Source: Bordetella parapertussis (GTDB lineage Bacteria; Pseudomonadota; Gammaproteobacteria; Burkholderiales; Burkholderiaceae_B). From it: a DNA stretch of 64,000 nt. Shown piece by piece: positions 18,822 through 28,838 of this stretch; positions within the stretch are counted from its first letter, which is position 1; every line of letters begins with the position of its first letter. The stretch lies in the NCBI GenBank assembly GCA_945903445.1, contig CAMDNZ010000004.1, forward strand, positions 1 to 64,000, written 5' to 3'. The position numbers were made by a program, and so were the translations under genes. Under the pieces are notes generated by a model. The model was given only the letters and a program-made list of their open reading frames with translations. It did not search any database and had not been told where the DNA came from.

Positions 18822-19553
18822 ATGGAAAAAGTCAGGATTTCGAAACTCATGTCCGAGCGCGGCCTATGCTCGCGCCGCGAAGCGGATGCCTTCATCGAAC
18901 GCGGCTGGGTGCGCGTCGATGGCGAGGCGGTGTCGGAGCTGGGCGCACGTGCGTTTCCCGATCAGATCATTACCTTGGAACGCGCCGCGCAGGCGCGGCA
19001 ATCGGCCCGCGTGACTATCCTTATTCATAAGCCTATCGGCTATGTCTCGGGGCAGGCCGAAGATGGCTACACCCCGGCTGTCGCCTTGGTGGGACCGCAA
19101 TCGCAGTCGACGGGCGACCGCAGCGGCCGTCGTTTCGACCGTGCGCACAAACAAGGCTTGGCCGTGGCCGGGCGCTTGGATATCGATTCCTCCGGATTGC
19201 TGGTTCTGACCCAGGACGGACGGGTGGCCAAATACTTGATCGGCGAGAGTTCGCCTGTCGAGAAGGAATACCTGGTGCGGGTTGCAGGCGCATTGTCTGA
19301 AGAAGGTCTTGCGCTGCTGAATCACGGTTTGTCGTTGGACGGTCGCCAACTGAAGCCCGCCCATGTTCGCTGGCAAAACGCCGACCAATTGCAGTTCGTA
19401 CTCAAGGAAGGCCGTAAGCGTCAGATCCGACGCATGTGCGAGCTGGTGGGCCTGAGGGTGGTGGGCTTGAAACGCGTGCGGATTGGCAAAGTCGCCTTAG
19501 GCGATTTGCCGCAGGGCCAGTGGCGTTACTTGCGCGAAGACGAAAGATTCTGA
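18822..19553 (+). CDS. rRNA pseudouridine synthase (RsuA/RluF type)
   Basis: 243 residues from ATG 18822; a TTG at 18801 would add 7. An N-terminal S4 RNA-binding domain (ISKLMSERGLCSRREADAF) is followed by the RsuA-type catalytic domain, with the active-site Asp in GRLDIDSSGLLVLTQDG and the late motif EGRKRQIRRMC. The short gap between S4 and catalytic parts and the overall length resemble RluF/RluB, which modify 23S rRNA; the exact target cannot be decided from sequence. Its last 28 bases overlap the end of the convergent LysR gene. Confidence 0.88.
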   Translation: MEKVRISKLMSERGLCSRREADAFIERGWVRVDGEAVSELGARAFPDQIITLERAAQARQSARVTILIHKPIGYVSGQAEDGYTPAVALVGPQSQSTGDRSGRRFDRAHKQGLAVAGRLDIDSSGLLVLTQDGRVAKYLIGESSPVEKEYLVRVAGALSEEGLALLNHGLSLDGRQLKPAHVRWQNADQLQFVLKEGRKRQIRRMCELVGLRVVGLKRVRIGKVALGDLPQGQWRYLREDERF

Positions 19554-20473
19554 CAGGGTTCGATGCCCACTGTGGCGGTGCAGTCGCGGTTCATGTATTC
19601 CACCAGAAATTCGATGAATATCCGGGTCTTGGCCGGCAGTAATCGAGTGGCGGTCACCGCATAGACCGGCAGCGGTCCCGCATGCCAGCCGGGCAGTACG
19701 CGCACTAATTTGCCATTTTGAATGTCTGCACTGCTGCCCCGTTCGGCCAGTGCGCCTATGCCCATGCCCAATGCCGTGAGTCGCCGCAGCATGCCGATAC
19801 TGTTGACTGAAAACCGTCCAGGCGTATCGACGACATAGCGTTCGGTGCCGTTCGCGAACGGCCAGACCTGTCGCGTGTTGTGGCTGGACGAGCGAAACTG
19901 GATGTAGTCGTGACCGACCACATCGCGAGGATGCTGCGGCTCGCTTCGGCGCTCGAGATACTCCGGAGAGGCATACAAATAAGCAGGGATACTACCCAGT
20001 AAGCGAGCGATTTGCGTAGAATCGGGTAGATCGCCTAATTCAATTGAAACATCTCCGGAGTGAAATACATGCTCGGCGTGTTCTGGAGCAGCCATGTCCA
20101 AGTGAAAGGAAATCGCTGGATAGCGCGTGGCGAATTCGGCGAATGCATCGGCGAGGAAGTCGGTTGCGAAGTCGGCAGGCATGTTCACCCGCAACGGGCC
20201 CGAGGGTGTGTCGACTAAGGATTGCAGCTCTTCGTGTGCGGCCTGTGCCGCCTGGACGATGCGTTCGCAGCGTTCCAGATAAAGCTTGCCTGCATCGGTT
20301 AGCTCGACCCGTCGAGTCGTGCGAGTCAGCAGTTGCAGGCCCAATGTTTGCTCGAGCAGCGCGACCTGACGGGATAGGGTGGATTTTGGAACACTGAGGA
20401 CATCGGCGGCGCGACTAAAACTTTGCGCCTTGGCGACTTCGACGAAAAGCTGAATGCCTTGAAGATGTTTCAT
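19526..20473 (-). CDS. LysR-family transcriptional regulator of the adjacent efflux operon
   Basis: 315 residues. The N-terminal winged helix-turn-helix is standard (GIQLFVEVAKAQSFSRAADV, then VPKSTLSRQVALLEQTLG); residues about 90-300 form the two-lobed effector-binding domain. It is divergent from the RND efflux operon with 163 bases between starts, the usual arrangement for a LysR regulator controlling its neighbour. Effector and sign of control are unknown. The 3' end overlaps the pseudouridine synthase gene by 28 bases tail-to-tail. Confidence 0.9.
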   Translation of the reverse strand: MKHLQGIQLFVEVAKAQSFSRAADVLSVPKSTLSRQVALLEQTLGLQLLTRTTRRVELTDAGKLYLERCERIVQAAQAAHEELQSLVDTPSGPLRVNMPADFATDFLADAFAEFATRYPAISFHLDMAAPEHAEHVFHSGDVSIELGDLPDSTQIARLLGSIPAYLYASPEYLERRSEPQHPRDVVGHDYIQFRSSSHNTRQVWPFANGTERYVVDTPGRFSVNSIGMLRRLTALGMGIGALAERGSSADIQNGKLVRVLPGWHAGPLPVYAVTATRLLPAKTRIFIEFLVEYMNRDCTATVGIEPCQNLSSSRK

Positions 20474-20636
20474 GCCTTATTGTCCCATAAATGGAAAGAA
20501 GTTTTCGGCTTTAGGGACTTTGTATATAGGGTGGCATGGACCACAATAGCGATCTTTTGCAATGCAGCATTACACCCTCCCCGGCATGGGTTATGCATTC
20601 TCCAGCCGGTGATCTCGGTTACTAGGACTACTAAGT
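20474..20636. promoter_or_regulatory. Divergent control region between LysR gene and RND operon
   Basis: This 163-base gap must hold both promoters. A short perfect dyad AATGCAGCATT (20561-20571) and an AGGA-type ribosome site just before 20637 are visible. I see no clear T-N11-A LysR box and cannot assign -35/-10 elements with confidence. Confidence 0.4.
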
Positions 20637-21851
20637 ATGAATAAGCGACTGGCCGTACGCGCGGCATCCACCTGGACAATCACGATCCTGGCGCTGGCGT
20701 TGGCCGGCTGCGGGGACGCCGAACAGCAAGGTCCGGCGCCCGGCAAGCCGAAAGTGGGCGTTGTTACCCTGAAAACCGAACCCGTTGCCCTGACGACCGA
20801 GCTGCCGGGCCGCACTACGCCGGTTCGGGTGGCGCAGGTGCGTCCGCAGGTCAACGGTCTGATCAAAAAGCGCTTGTTTACCGAGGGCGGCGAGGTCAAG
20901 GCAGGCGAGCAGCTCTATCAAATCGACCCCGCGTTGTACGAGGCCGAGGTCAGTAACGCCCGTGCTGCGTTGGCGCGTGCTCAGGCGCAAGCCAAGTCGG
21001 CCGCCGCGCTGGCGCAACGCTATCGTCCTCTGGTGGAGTCACGGGCGGTCAGCCGCCAGACTTACGACGACGCCATTGCCGCGCGCGATCAGGGTCAGGC
21101 CGACGTGCAGGCGGCCCAGGCCGCACTGAAGACGGCGCAAATCAATCTGAACTACACCAAGGTCAGCTCGCCGGTATCCGGTCTGATTGGCCGGTCCGCC
21201 GTCACCGAAGGCGCACTGGTCACGGCCAATCAGGGCGATCCGTTGGCCGTGATCCAGCAAATCGACCCGATTTATGTCGATGTGACGCAATCCTCGGTTC
21301 AGTTGCTGCGCTTGCAGGAAGATCTGGCCGCCGGTCGCCTGAAGAAAGCGCCCGGCGAAGAGGGTGCCAGTGTCTCGCTCACGCTGGAAGACGGCTCGCC
21401 GTATAGCGAACAGGGCGTGCTGAAGTTCTCCGAAGTCACCGTGGATCCGGGCACGGGTTCGGTGGTGCTGCGGGCCGAGTTCGCCAACCCCGATCGCCGT
21501 TTGCTGCCGGGCATGTTCGTTCGCGCCAAGCTGGCCACGGGTGTGGCCGAAAATGGTCTGCTGGTTCCTCAGCGCGGCGTGACGCGTAACCAGCGTGGTC
21601 TGCCGACCGCCTTGGTGGTGAACGCCGAAGGCAAGGTCGAACTGCGTGACATCAAGACTGATCGAACGATTGGCGAAAAGTGGCTGGTGACCGAAGGCTT
21701 GCAGCAGGGCGACCGCGTGATCGTCGAAGGCTTGCAGACCGCCCGTCCGGGTGCCGAGGTCGAGGTTCTGGACCCGGCAGCGGCCGCTTCGGCCAACAAG
21801 CCGCAGGGCCAGGCCGGTGCTAAACCCGCCACGGCCGACCAGGGCAAGTAA
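20637..21851 (+). CDS. RND efflux periplasmic adaptor (AcrA/MexA type)
   Basis: 404 residues. The signal peptide ends in a lipobox (LALAGC, Cys near 26), so it is a lipoprotein anchored to the inner membrane facing the periplasm. Typical membrane-fusion-protein order follows: first lipoyl half (VRPQVNGLIKKRLFTEGGEV), an alpha-helical hairpin rich in Ala/Gln (residues about 100-170), second lipoyl half (YTKVSSPVSGLIGRS), beta barrel and membrane-proximal domain. It joins the RND pump to the outer-membrane channel. First gene of the operon, 12 bases before the pump gene. Confidence 0.95.
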   Translation: MNKRLAVRAASTWTITILALALAGCGDAEQQGPAPGKPKVGVVTLKTEPVALTTELPGRTTPVRVAQVRPQVNGLIKKRLFTEGGEVKAGEQLYQIDPALYEAEVSNARAALARAQAQAKSAAALAQRYRPLVESRAVSRQTYDDAIAARDQGQADVQAAQAALKTAQINLNYTKVSSPVSGLIGRSAVTEGALVTANQGDPLAVIQQIDPIYVDVTQSSVQLLRLQEDLAAGRLKKAPGEEGASVSLTLEDGSPYSEQGVLKFSEVTVDPGTGSVVLRAEFANPDRRLLPGMFVRAKLATGVAENGLLVPQRGVTRNQRGLPTALVVNAEGKVELRDIKTDRTIGEKWLVTEGLQQGDRVIVEGLQTARPGAEVEVLDPAAAASANKPQGQAGAKPATADQGK

Positions 21852-21863
21852 GGAGCGAGATCA

Positions 21864-24800
21864 ATGGCTAAGTTTTTTATCGATCGCCCGGTTTTTGCCT
21901 GGGTGATCGCGATGGTGCTGATGCTGGCAGGGGGCTTGTCGATCGGCAACCTGCCGGTCTCGCAATTCCCGGCGATCGCGCCAACGGCCGTGGGCATCCA
22001 GGTGACCTATCCCGGCGCTTCGGCTCAGACCGTGCAGGATACGGTCGTGCAGGTGATCGAGCAGCAGATGAGCGGTTTGGACGGCCTGAACTACTTTTCG
22101 TCCTCCAGCAATGCCGATGGCAGCATGGAAATCACGCTGACCTTCGCGCAAGGTACCGATCCCGACATCGCTCAGGTGCAGGTGCAAAACAAGCTGTCGA
22201 CGGCCGAGTCGCTGTTGCCGCTCGAAGTGCAGCAACAAGGTATTCGGGTCACAAAGGCCACCGATAATTTCCTGATTGTGATGGGTTTTGTATCGACCGA
22301 CGGCTCGATGGCCAAGGAAGATATTTCCGATTACGTGGCGACTTATGTACAAGACCCGATCAGCCGCACCGAGGGTGTGGGCGACTTTCAGTTGTTTGGT
22401 TCGCCCTATGCCATGCGTATCTGGCTGGACCCGGACAAGTTGCTCAACTACGGGTTGACGGTCAGCGACGTGTCGCAAGCCATCAAAGACCAGAACGTGC
22501 AGGTGTCGTCCGGTCAACTGGGCGGTTTGCCGGCCATCCAGGGTCAGGAGCTGACGGCCACTATCATCGGTCCGACGCGCTTGCAAACCCCTGAAGCTTT
22601 TCGCGAGATTTTGATCAAGGTCGATCCGTCCGGCTCGCAAGTGCGGGTGGGCGACGTCGCTCGCGTCGAACTGGGCGGCCAAAACTACTCGATCGATACT
22701 TTCTACAACGGCAAGCCGGCCTCCGGTCTGGCGGTCAAGTTGGCCAGCGGTGCGAACGCCCTGGACACGGCCGACGCCGTGCGTGCGACCATCGACGGCC
22801 TCAAACCGTTCTTCCCGCCTGGGCTGGAAGTGGTGTATCCGTACGACACCTCGCCGTTCGTCAGCGTCTCGATCGAGAAAGTGATTCACACCCTGCTGGA
22901 AGCCGTGGTGCTGGTGTTCCTGGTGATGTATCTGTTCTTGCAGAACTTCCGCGCCACGCTGATCCCCACGCTGGCGATTCCGGTCGTGCTGCTGGGCGTG
23001 TTCGCCATGCTGGGTGCCTTGGGCTATTCGATCAACACGCTGACCATGCTGGGGATGGTGTTGGCGATCGGTCTGCTGGTCGATGATGCCATCGTGGTGG
23101 TCGAGAACGTCGAGCGGCTGATGGAAGAAGAGGGCTTGACGCCCAAGCAGGCCGCCAAGAAGTCGATGGAGCAAATCACCGGCGCGCTGGTGGGTATCGG
23201 TCTGGTGATTTCGGCGGTGTTCGTGCCCATGGCGTTCATGGGCGGCTCGACCGGTGTGATCTATCGCCAGTTCTCGATCACGCTGGTGACCTCGATGGCG
23301 TTGTCGGTGCTGGTGGCCATTATCTTCACTCCGGCCTTGTGCGCGACCATTCTCAAGCCGATTCCGAAGGGCCATCACGGTACGAAAAAAGGCTTCTTCG
23401 GCTGGTTCAATCGTACTTTCGATCGCGCCAGCAATGGCTATGCGAACACCGTTTCGCGTGGCTTGAGCCGTAGCAAGCGGCTGATGGTGATTTATATCGG
23501 TCTGGTTGCCATCATGGCGTTCATGTTCCTGCGTATCCCATCGGCGTTCTTGCCCGAGGAAGACCAGGGCATCATGTTCGTGCAGGTGCAGACGCCTTCG
23601 GGATCGACGTCCCAACGCACCAAGGAAGTCATCGACGAGGTGACCGACTACTTCCTGAAGACGCGCGGCGACGCGATCGAGTCGGTGTTCGCGGTCAACG
23701 GTTTCAGCTTCGGCGGTCGCGGTCAGAACTCGGCCATCATGTTCGTCCGTTTGAAAGACTGGGCCGATCGGGGCGATGCCGGTCAGGCGGCCGGTGCATT
23801 GGCCGGTGCGGCCATGGGCCACTTCATGGCGAATATCCATGACGCTCAGGTGTACGCCATCGTCCCGCCTGCTGTGATCGAATTGGGCAACGCCGGCGGT
23901 TTCGACTTGCAGATCGTCGACCGTGCCGGTGTCGGCCTGGAAGCCTTGTTAAATGCGCGCAATCAGTTCCTGGGCGCGGCGGCGCAGAGTCCAATTTTGA
24001 TGGGCGTGCGTCCCAACGGCCTGGAAGATGCGCCGCAGTATCAACTGGACATCGACCGCGAGAAAGCGCGTGCGCTGGGTGTGGCCATCGCCGAGATCAA
24101 CACCACGATCTCGACGGCCTGGGGCTCGGCCTATGTGAACGACTTCATCGACCGTGGTCGTGTGAAGCGGGTCTACATGCAGGGCGAGGCGACTGCGCGC
24201 ATGGTGCCGGACGATTTGAACAAGTGGTATGTGCGCAATACGTCCGGACAGATGGTGCCGTTCTCGGCCTTCGCCAAGGGGCATTGGACATTCGGTCCGC
24301 AGAAGTTGGAGCGTTATAACGGCGTGCCTTCGTTCAATATCCAGGGCAATCCGGCAGAGGGTCAAAGTTCGTGCGCGGCCATGGCCGAAGTCGAGCGATT
24401 GGCGGCGCAATTGCCGGCAGGCATCGGCTACGAATGGACTGGCTTGTCGTACGAAGAACGCCTATCGGGTTCGCAAGCCCCCATGTTGTATGCCATCTCG
24501 CTGGTCGTGGTGTTTTTGTGCCTGGCGGCCTTGTATGAGAGTTGGTCGATTCCGACTGCGGTGATGCTGGTGGTGCCGCTGGGCATTATCGGTGCCGTGA
24601 TCGCGACGACGTTGCGGGGCATGTCCAACGACGTCTACTTCCAGGTGGCGCTATTGACCACGGTGGGTCTGGCGGCGAAGAACGCGATTCTGATTGTGGA
24701 GTTCGCGAAAGAACACTGGGAGGCGGGGGCCAGCTTGAAAGAAGCGGCCGTGCACGCGGCGCGTCAACGCCTGCGTCCGATTCTGATGACCTCGCTGGCG

Positions 24801-25049
24801 TTCACGCTGGGTGTGGTGCCGCTGGCGATTTCCTCCGGCGCGGGTTCGGGTAGCCATAACGCCATCGGTACTGGCGTGATCGGCGGTATGCTGTCTGCAA
24901 CGTTCCTGGCGATCTTCTTCGTGCCTGCCTTCTTCGTGATTATGCTGAAGGTTTTTAAGGTAAAACGGGCGCACGAGAATTACGACAAACACGACACCAG
25001 CCGTCAGAACGAGGGCGAGGACGTGCGTAAAGAGGCCCCGGCAAAATGA
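21864..25049 (+). CDS. RND multidrug efflux pump (HAE1 family, AcrB/MexB type)
   Basis: 1061 residues, within the normal range for HAE1 pumps. It starts MAKFFIDRPVFAWVIAMV with the first of 12 membrane helices and has two large periplasmic loops. Proton-relay residues are present: Asp-Asp in GLLVDDAIVVVENVER (TM4) and Lys in VGLAAKNAILIVEFAKE (TM10). It exports hydrophobic and amphiphilic drugs from the periplasm/inner membrane using the proton gradient. The stop overlaps the channel gene by 4 bases. The substrate range is not predictable from sequence. Confidence 0.97.
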   Translation: MAKFFIDRPVFAWVIAMVLMLAGGLSIGNLPVSQFPAIAPTAVGIQVTYPGASAQTVQDTVVQVIEQQMSGLDGLNYFSSSSNADGSMEITLTFAQGTDPDIAQVQVQNKLSTAESLLPLEVQQQGIRVTKATDNFLIVMGFVSTDGSMAKEDISDYVATYVQDPISRTEGVGDFQLFGSPYAMRIWLDPDKLLNYGLTVSDVSQAIKDQNVQVSSGQLGGLPAIQGQELTATIIGPTRLQTPEAFREILIKVDPSGSQVRVGDVARVELGGQNYSIDTFYNGKPASGLAVKLASGANALDTADAVRATIDGLKPFFPPGLEVVYPYDTSPFVSVSIEKVIHTLLEAVVLVFLVMYLFLQNFRATLIPTLAIPVVLLGVFAMLGALGYSINTLTMLGMVLAIGLLVDDAIVVVENVERLMEEEGLTPKQAAKKSMEQITGALVGIGLVISAVFVPMAFMGGSTGVIYRQFSITLVTSMALSVLVAIIFTPALCATILKPIPKGHHGTKKGFFGWFNRTFDRASNGYANTVSRGLSRSKRLMVIYIGLVAIMAFMFLRIPSAFLPEEDQGIMFVQVQTPSGSTSQRTKEVIDEVTDYFLKTRGDAIESVFAVNGFSFGGRGQNSAIMFVRLKDWADRGDAGQAAGALAGAAMGHFMANIHDAQVYAIVPPAVIELGNAGGFDLQIVDRAGVGLEALLNARNQFLGAAAQSPILMGVRPNGLEDAPQYQLDIDREKARALGVAIAEINTTISTAWGSAYVNDFIDRGRVKRVYMQGEATARMVPDDLNKWYVRNTSGQMVPFSAFAKGHWTFGPQKLERYNGVPSFNIQGNPAEGQSSCAAMAEVERLAAQLPAGIGYEWTGLSYEERLSGSQAPMLYAISLVVVFLCLAALYESWSIPTAVMLVVPLGIIGAVIATTLRGMSNDVYFQVALLTTVGLAAKNAILIVEFAKEHWEAGASLKEAAVHAARQRLRPILMTSLAFTLGVVPLAISSGAGSGSHNAIGTGVIGGMLSATFLAIFFVPAFFVIMLKVFKVKRAHENYDKHDTSRQNEGEDVRKEAPAK

Positions 25050-26683
25050 GCATGACGATGAAATCGATTTTCTCCGTAACCGCGCTTGCTGCCGCCTTGG
25101 CCGGTTGCACGATGATCCCGGACTACGAGCGTCCCACCGCGCCGGTGTCGCCGGCCTATCCGACGGGGGCTGCCTACAACACGCCCGATCAGATGCAGGC
25201 CCGGCCCGACGGGCTGGCCACGGCAGATATCGGCTGGCGCGAATTCTTCACCGATCCGCTGCTGCAGGATCTGATCGCGCGTGCCCTGAACAGCAATCGC
25301 GATCTGCGTGTGGCGGCCTTGAACGTCGAGGCCGCTCGCGCGCAATACCGCATCGAGCGCGCCAACCTGTTGCCCGGTGTGGGTGTGGGCGGCACCGGTC
25401 AGATTCAACGTTTGCCGGCCGATCTCAACCCGACTCAACGGGCCACGACCAGCCGTCAGTTTCAAGTCGGCGCCAGTATTCCGACCTGGGAGTTGGATTT
25501 GTTCGGGCGGATTCGCAGCCTGAGTCAACAGGCCCTGCAAACCTACCTGGCCCAAGATGAAACCCGTCTGGCGACCGAGCTGTCGCTGATTTCGGAAGTT
25601 GCCAGCGCCTATCTGACCTTGCGGGCCGATCAAGAGTTGTTGTCGCTGACCGAAGAAACCCTGGCCAGCCAGCGGCAATCGTACGAGCTGACTCGCCTGT
25701 CGTTCGAAGGCGGGGTGGGTACGCAACTGCAACTCAGCCAGGCTGAAGTGTCGGTGCGTACCGCCGAGCAAAACTACGCGCTGTACACCCGGACGGTGGC
25801 GCTGGGCATGAATGCTTTGGGCCTGCTGTTGGGCGAGCCGATGTCCGACGATGTGCGCGCGCAACTCGAACGTGCCAACTATCTGGACGACGACGCGCTG
25901 CCAACCCAATTGCCGGTGGGCCTGCCGTCCGACCTGCTGATCCGCCGTCCGGACATCCGTGCTGCCGAGCATCAATTGTTGGCCGCCAACGCCAACATCG
26001 GCGCGGCGCGTGCCGCGTTCTTCCCCAAGATCAGTTTGACCGCGAATGCCGGTACGGCCAGTTCCAGCCTGGGAGGCCTGTTCGAGGGCGGGTCGGGTTC
26101 GTGGAGCTTCGCGCCCAACATCTCGATTCCCTTGTTCGCCGGGGGGGCCTTGCGCGCCAGCCTGGACGCTGCCGAGATTCGCCGCGATGCGGGTATCGCT
26201 CAGTACGAGCGATCGATTCAATCGGGCTTCCGAGAAGTGGCCGATGCCTTGGCGGGTCGAGGCACGTACGACGAGCAAATCCGCTCGCAGCGGGCCTTAG
26301 TCGATGCCAACAAGCGCGCCTACGACGTGTCGGATCAATTGTTCCGCGAGGGTATCAGCAACTATCTGGATGTACTGGATTCGCAGCGTTCCTTGTACAG
26401 CTCGCAACAGAGTCTGGTGCAAACCCGTCTGGGTCGTTTGACCAATCTGGTCACTCTGTACAAGGTGCTCGGCGGCGGGTGGACCGAGCGCTCGGTGGTC
26501 GAGCCGCCCGCCGAAGGCGAAGACAGCGCCACGCAAAGCGCGGCGTCGTCGGCCAGCTCGAGCTCGCCGTCGGCACCCGTGGCACCCGCTGCCGCGATGC
26601 CCACGTCTGCTGCGTCTGCGGGTGCTTCCCGAGCACCTGCCCCGGCGGCTTCGGGTGTCGGCACGGTGCCTGCCTCACGCTGA
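25046..26683 (+). CDS. RND efflux outer-membrane channel lipoprotein (OprM/NodT type)
   Basis: 545 residues. Signal peptide with lipobox (ALAGC, Cys near 21) followed by MIPDYERP, typical of OprM/TolC-family lipoproteins. Two outer-membrane-factor repeats (residues about 65-260 and 275-465) contain the paired helices of the periplasmic tunnel; LIRRPDIRAAEHQL and YLDVLDSQRSL are recognisable. The last 55 residues are an Ala/Ser/Pro-rich tail that is not part of the usual family. It completes the tripartite pump and is followed by a terminator. Confidence 0.94.
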   Translation: MSMTMKSIFSVTALAAALAGCTMIPDYERPTAPVSPAYPTGAAYNTPDQMQARPDGLATADIGWREFFTDPLLQDLIARALNSNRDLRVAALNVEAARAQYRIERANLLPGVGVGGTGQIQRLPADLNPTQRATTSRQFQVGASIPTWELDLFGRIRSLSQQALQTYLAQDETRLATELSLISEVASAYLTLRADQELLSLTEETLASQRQSYELTRLSFEGGVGTQLQLSQAEVSVRTAEQNYALYTRTVALGMNALGLLLGEPMSDDVRAQLERANYLDDDALPTQLPVGLPSDLLIRRPDIRAAEHQLLAANANIGAARAAFFPKISLTANAGTASSSLGGLFEGGSGSWSFAPNISIPLFAGGALRASLDAAEIRRDAGIAQYERSIQSGFREVADALAGRGTYDEQIRSQRALVDANKRAYDVSDQLFREGISNYLDVLDSQRSLYSSQQSLVQTRLGRLTNLVTLYKVLGGGWTERSVVEPPAEGEDSATQSAASSASSSSPSAPVAPAAAMPTSAASAGASRAPAPAASGVGTVPASR

Positions 26684-26720
26684 CACCCCTAGATCGGTTT
26701 AACGCTAACTGCATGACTCG

Positions 26721-26755
26721 CCCGCTCTGTCTCAGGCAGGGTGGGTTTCTTTTTT
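26721..26755 (+). terminator. Rho-independent terminator after the RND operon
   Basis: CCCGCTCTG (26721-26729) pairs with CAGGGTGGG (26737-26745) with two G-U pairs and a 7-base loop, followed by TTTCTTTTTT. It lies between the channel gene and the MFS exporter start. Confidence 0.8.
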
Positions 26756-26765
26756 GGCAAGGACG

Positions 26766-27986
26766 ATGTACGTTTCTTATCCCATCCCCCGCTATGTATA
26801 TTTGCTGGGCTTGACCATTTTCTGTATGATCACGGCCGAGTTCATGGTGGCGGGCATGATGCCCGCATTGGCCACTGCCTTGGGCGTCAGCCTGGGCCAG
26901 GTGGGCAATCTGATCGCGCTCTATGCCTTGGGTATGGCGTTGGGCGGTCCCGTCATGACGACGGCTACACTGGCGCTGGGCTGGTCCAATCGGCGAGCGC
27001 TTTTGTGGATGTTGGGGCTATACGTCGTGACGGGGGCGGTGGCGGCCTTGGCCACCGATTACACCGTGATGGCTTTGGGGCGTATCGGTATGGGTGTGGC
27101 CAGCGCCGCAGCCATCGGGGCGTCCATCAGCTTGGGCGCCGAGCAGGTGCCTGCGAACCTGCGCGGCCGTGCTGCTTCATTGGTGCTGGGTGGGTTGATG
27201 TTGTCGCCAGTGCTGGGTGTTCCCGCGACGGCCTGGATCGCGCAGCAAGTGGATTGGCGCGTCAGCTTCTGGGCCGTGGTCGTGTGGGCGATCGTGTGCG
27301 CGGTGTGCATTGTGAAGTGGGTTCCGGCAGCGTGCCATCAAGGCCGAGTCAGTTTGGTCGACGAGTGGCGCGCCATGTCGAATCGACACTTGTGGGCCGC
27401 TTACTTGACCAGCGGGCTGATCATCGGGTCGGTGTTCGCCGCGGTCAGTTATGCCTTGCCCATCTTTACCGGGCTGACGGGTTTGAACGAGGCGCTCGTG
27501 CCGGCATTGCTAGCGCTCTATGGTGTCGGCAACGTCATCGGTAATATCGTCGTCGGTCGCTGGGCCGACCGCCACACGCTGGCCGTGCTGGCCTGGGGCA
27601 CCGCGCTGATGGTCGCGGCGCTTGGCGTATTCGCCTGGGGCGGCCAGCACGCATCAGTGGCCATCCCCGCCTTCCTGTTGCTAGGGCTGACCGGGGTGGC
27701 GTTGAATCCTGCCATGGCGGCGCGCGTGATGCGCGCCGCTCGCCCTAGTGCGCTGGTCAATACCATGCACACATCGGCCATCACTGGCGGTTTGGCGTTT
27801 GGGGCTTGGGCGGGCGGATTAGGTATCGATGTCGGCCAAAACCTGACCGCACCGCTGTGGTTGGGGGCTGCCATGGCAGCCCTGGCGGGCGCTTCCCTGG
27901 TGCCGGTGATGTTGCGCGCCCGTCGCGCCAGTGGTGCAGCGTGCATGGCGCAAGACGCTGGCGAAGCCTCAGTCGGTACGCTGTGA
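26766..27986 (+). CDS. MFS exporter (DHA1 type, 12 TM)
   Basis: 406 residues from ATG 26766, preceded by AAGGAC; an upstream TTG at 26754 falls in the terminator. It is hydrophobic throughout with about 12 helices. Motif-like segments are EFMVAGMMPALATALGVS in TM1-2 and GRIGMGVASAAAIGASISLG in TM4-5, resembling arabinose/drug efflux proteins of the DHA1 group (AraJ/YdhP-like). Substrate unknown. Its 3' end overlaps rlmJ by 18 bases tail-to-tail. The terminator in front suggests separate expression from the RND operon. Confidence 0.88.
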   Translation: MYVSYPIPRYVYLLGLTIFCMITAEFMVAGMMPALATALGVSLGQVGNLIALYALGMALGGPVMTTATLALGWSNRRALLWMLGLYVVTGAVAALATDYTVMALGRIGMGVASAAAIGASISLGAEQVPANLRGRAASLVLGGLMLSPVLGVPATAWIAQQVDWRVSFWAVVVWAIVCAVCIVKWVPAACHQGRVSLVDEWRAMSNRHLWAAYLTSGLIIGSVFAAVSYALPIFTGLTGLNEALVPALLALYGVGNVIGNIVVGRWADRHTLAVLAWGTALMVAALGVFAWGGQHASVAIPAFLLLGLTGVALNPAMAARVMRAARPSALVNTMHTSAITGGLAFGAWAGGLGIDVGQNLTAPLWLGAAMAALAGASLVPVMLRARRASGAACMAQDAGEASVGTL

Positions 27987-28826
27987 CAACGTATGAACGG
28001 CGCGGTCGTCTTGTCCGAGTTGACGCACCAGCCAGGGCAGGGCCACCTTCAGCTCGTCATGCAGCGTGTAGGGCGGGTTGACCACGAACATGCCGCTACC
28101 ATGCAAACCCAGACCATCGACGGCGGGTTTGCGTACCGACAGGGTCGCATGCACCCAATTCTTGGCTGGCAGGTTCTCCAACTGACGGCCGATGGCGGAC
28201 GACTCGCGTCGTTGAACCAGCGGATACCAAACAACGAAGGTGCCGGTGGCGAACCGTTCCAAGCCCTCTTTGACGGCCAGGACCGTGCGACGATAGTCCT
28301 GCTTATCCTCGTAGGAGGGATCGATGATGACCATGCCGCGCCGAGTGGGCGGGGGTAGCAGGGCGTTCAAGCCTTTGAAGCCGTCGGCGTGATACAGCAT
28401 GATGCGCCGCTGGACGGCACGTTCGAGGTGGGCAAGGTTGCCTGCCAGCACTTCGGATTCGGTCGGGTGCCATTCGAACAGACGCAGGCGATCGGCCTCG
28501 CGCATGTATTCCAAGGCCCACCAAGGCGAGCCGGGATAGGCTTTGAGTGCGCCGGCCGGATTGAAGTCGGCCACTGCCTGCAGATAGCGGTCGAGCAGGG
28601 GCGGCGCATCGGGGCTGCCCCACAGCCGGCCCACACCTTCGGCCGATTCGGCGGTCTTGGTGCTCCAATCGCCTTGCAAGCCATAGAGGCCGGCGCCAGC
28701 GTGAGTGTCGATGACCCAATAGGGCGCCGGCTTGCGGCCAAAGTATTCCAGGATATGGACGAACATGGCGTGCTTGAGCACGTCGGCATGATTGCCCGCA
28801 TGAAAGGCATGACGGTAGCTGAACAC
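27969..28826 (-). CDS. rlmJ: 23S rRNA (adenine-2030-N6)-methyltransferase
   Basis: 285 residues, the usual RlmJ length. It begins with the family hallmark MFSYRHAFHAGNHADVLKH. The catalytic motif reads IIDPSYED, the DPPY-type motif of N6-adenine methyltransferases with Pro replaced by Ser as in other RlmJ proteins. It methylates 23S rRNA A2030. It is followed upstream on the same strand by ugpQ (12-base gap), so the two may be co-transcribed. Confidence 0.94.
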   Translation of the reverse strand: MFSYRHAFHAGNHADVLKHAMFVHILEYFGRKPAPYWVIDTHAGAGLYGLQGDWSTKTAESAEGVGRLWGSPDAPPLLDRYLQAVADFNPAGALKAYPGSPWWALEYMREADRLRLFEWHPTESEVLAGNLAHLERAVQRRIMLYHADGFKGLNALLPPPTRRGMVIIDPSYEDKQDYRRTVLAVKEGLERFATGTFVVWYPLVQRRESSAIGRQLENLPAKNWVHATLSVRKPAVDGLGLHGSGMFVVNPPYTLHDELKVALPWLVRQLGQDDRAVHTLSQRTD

Positions 28827-28838
28827 GTGAGCTAAGCC

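Noticed and set aside
21861..23840. 659-codon open frame on the reverse strand inside the RND pump gene
   Set aside because: It mirrors the pump's codon bias in GC-rich DNA, is rich in His/Arg/Gln, and has no recognisable domain; the forward gene is certain.
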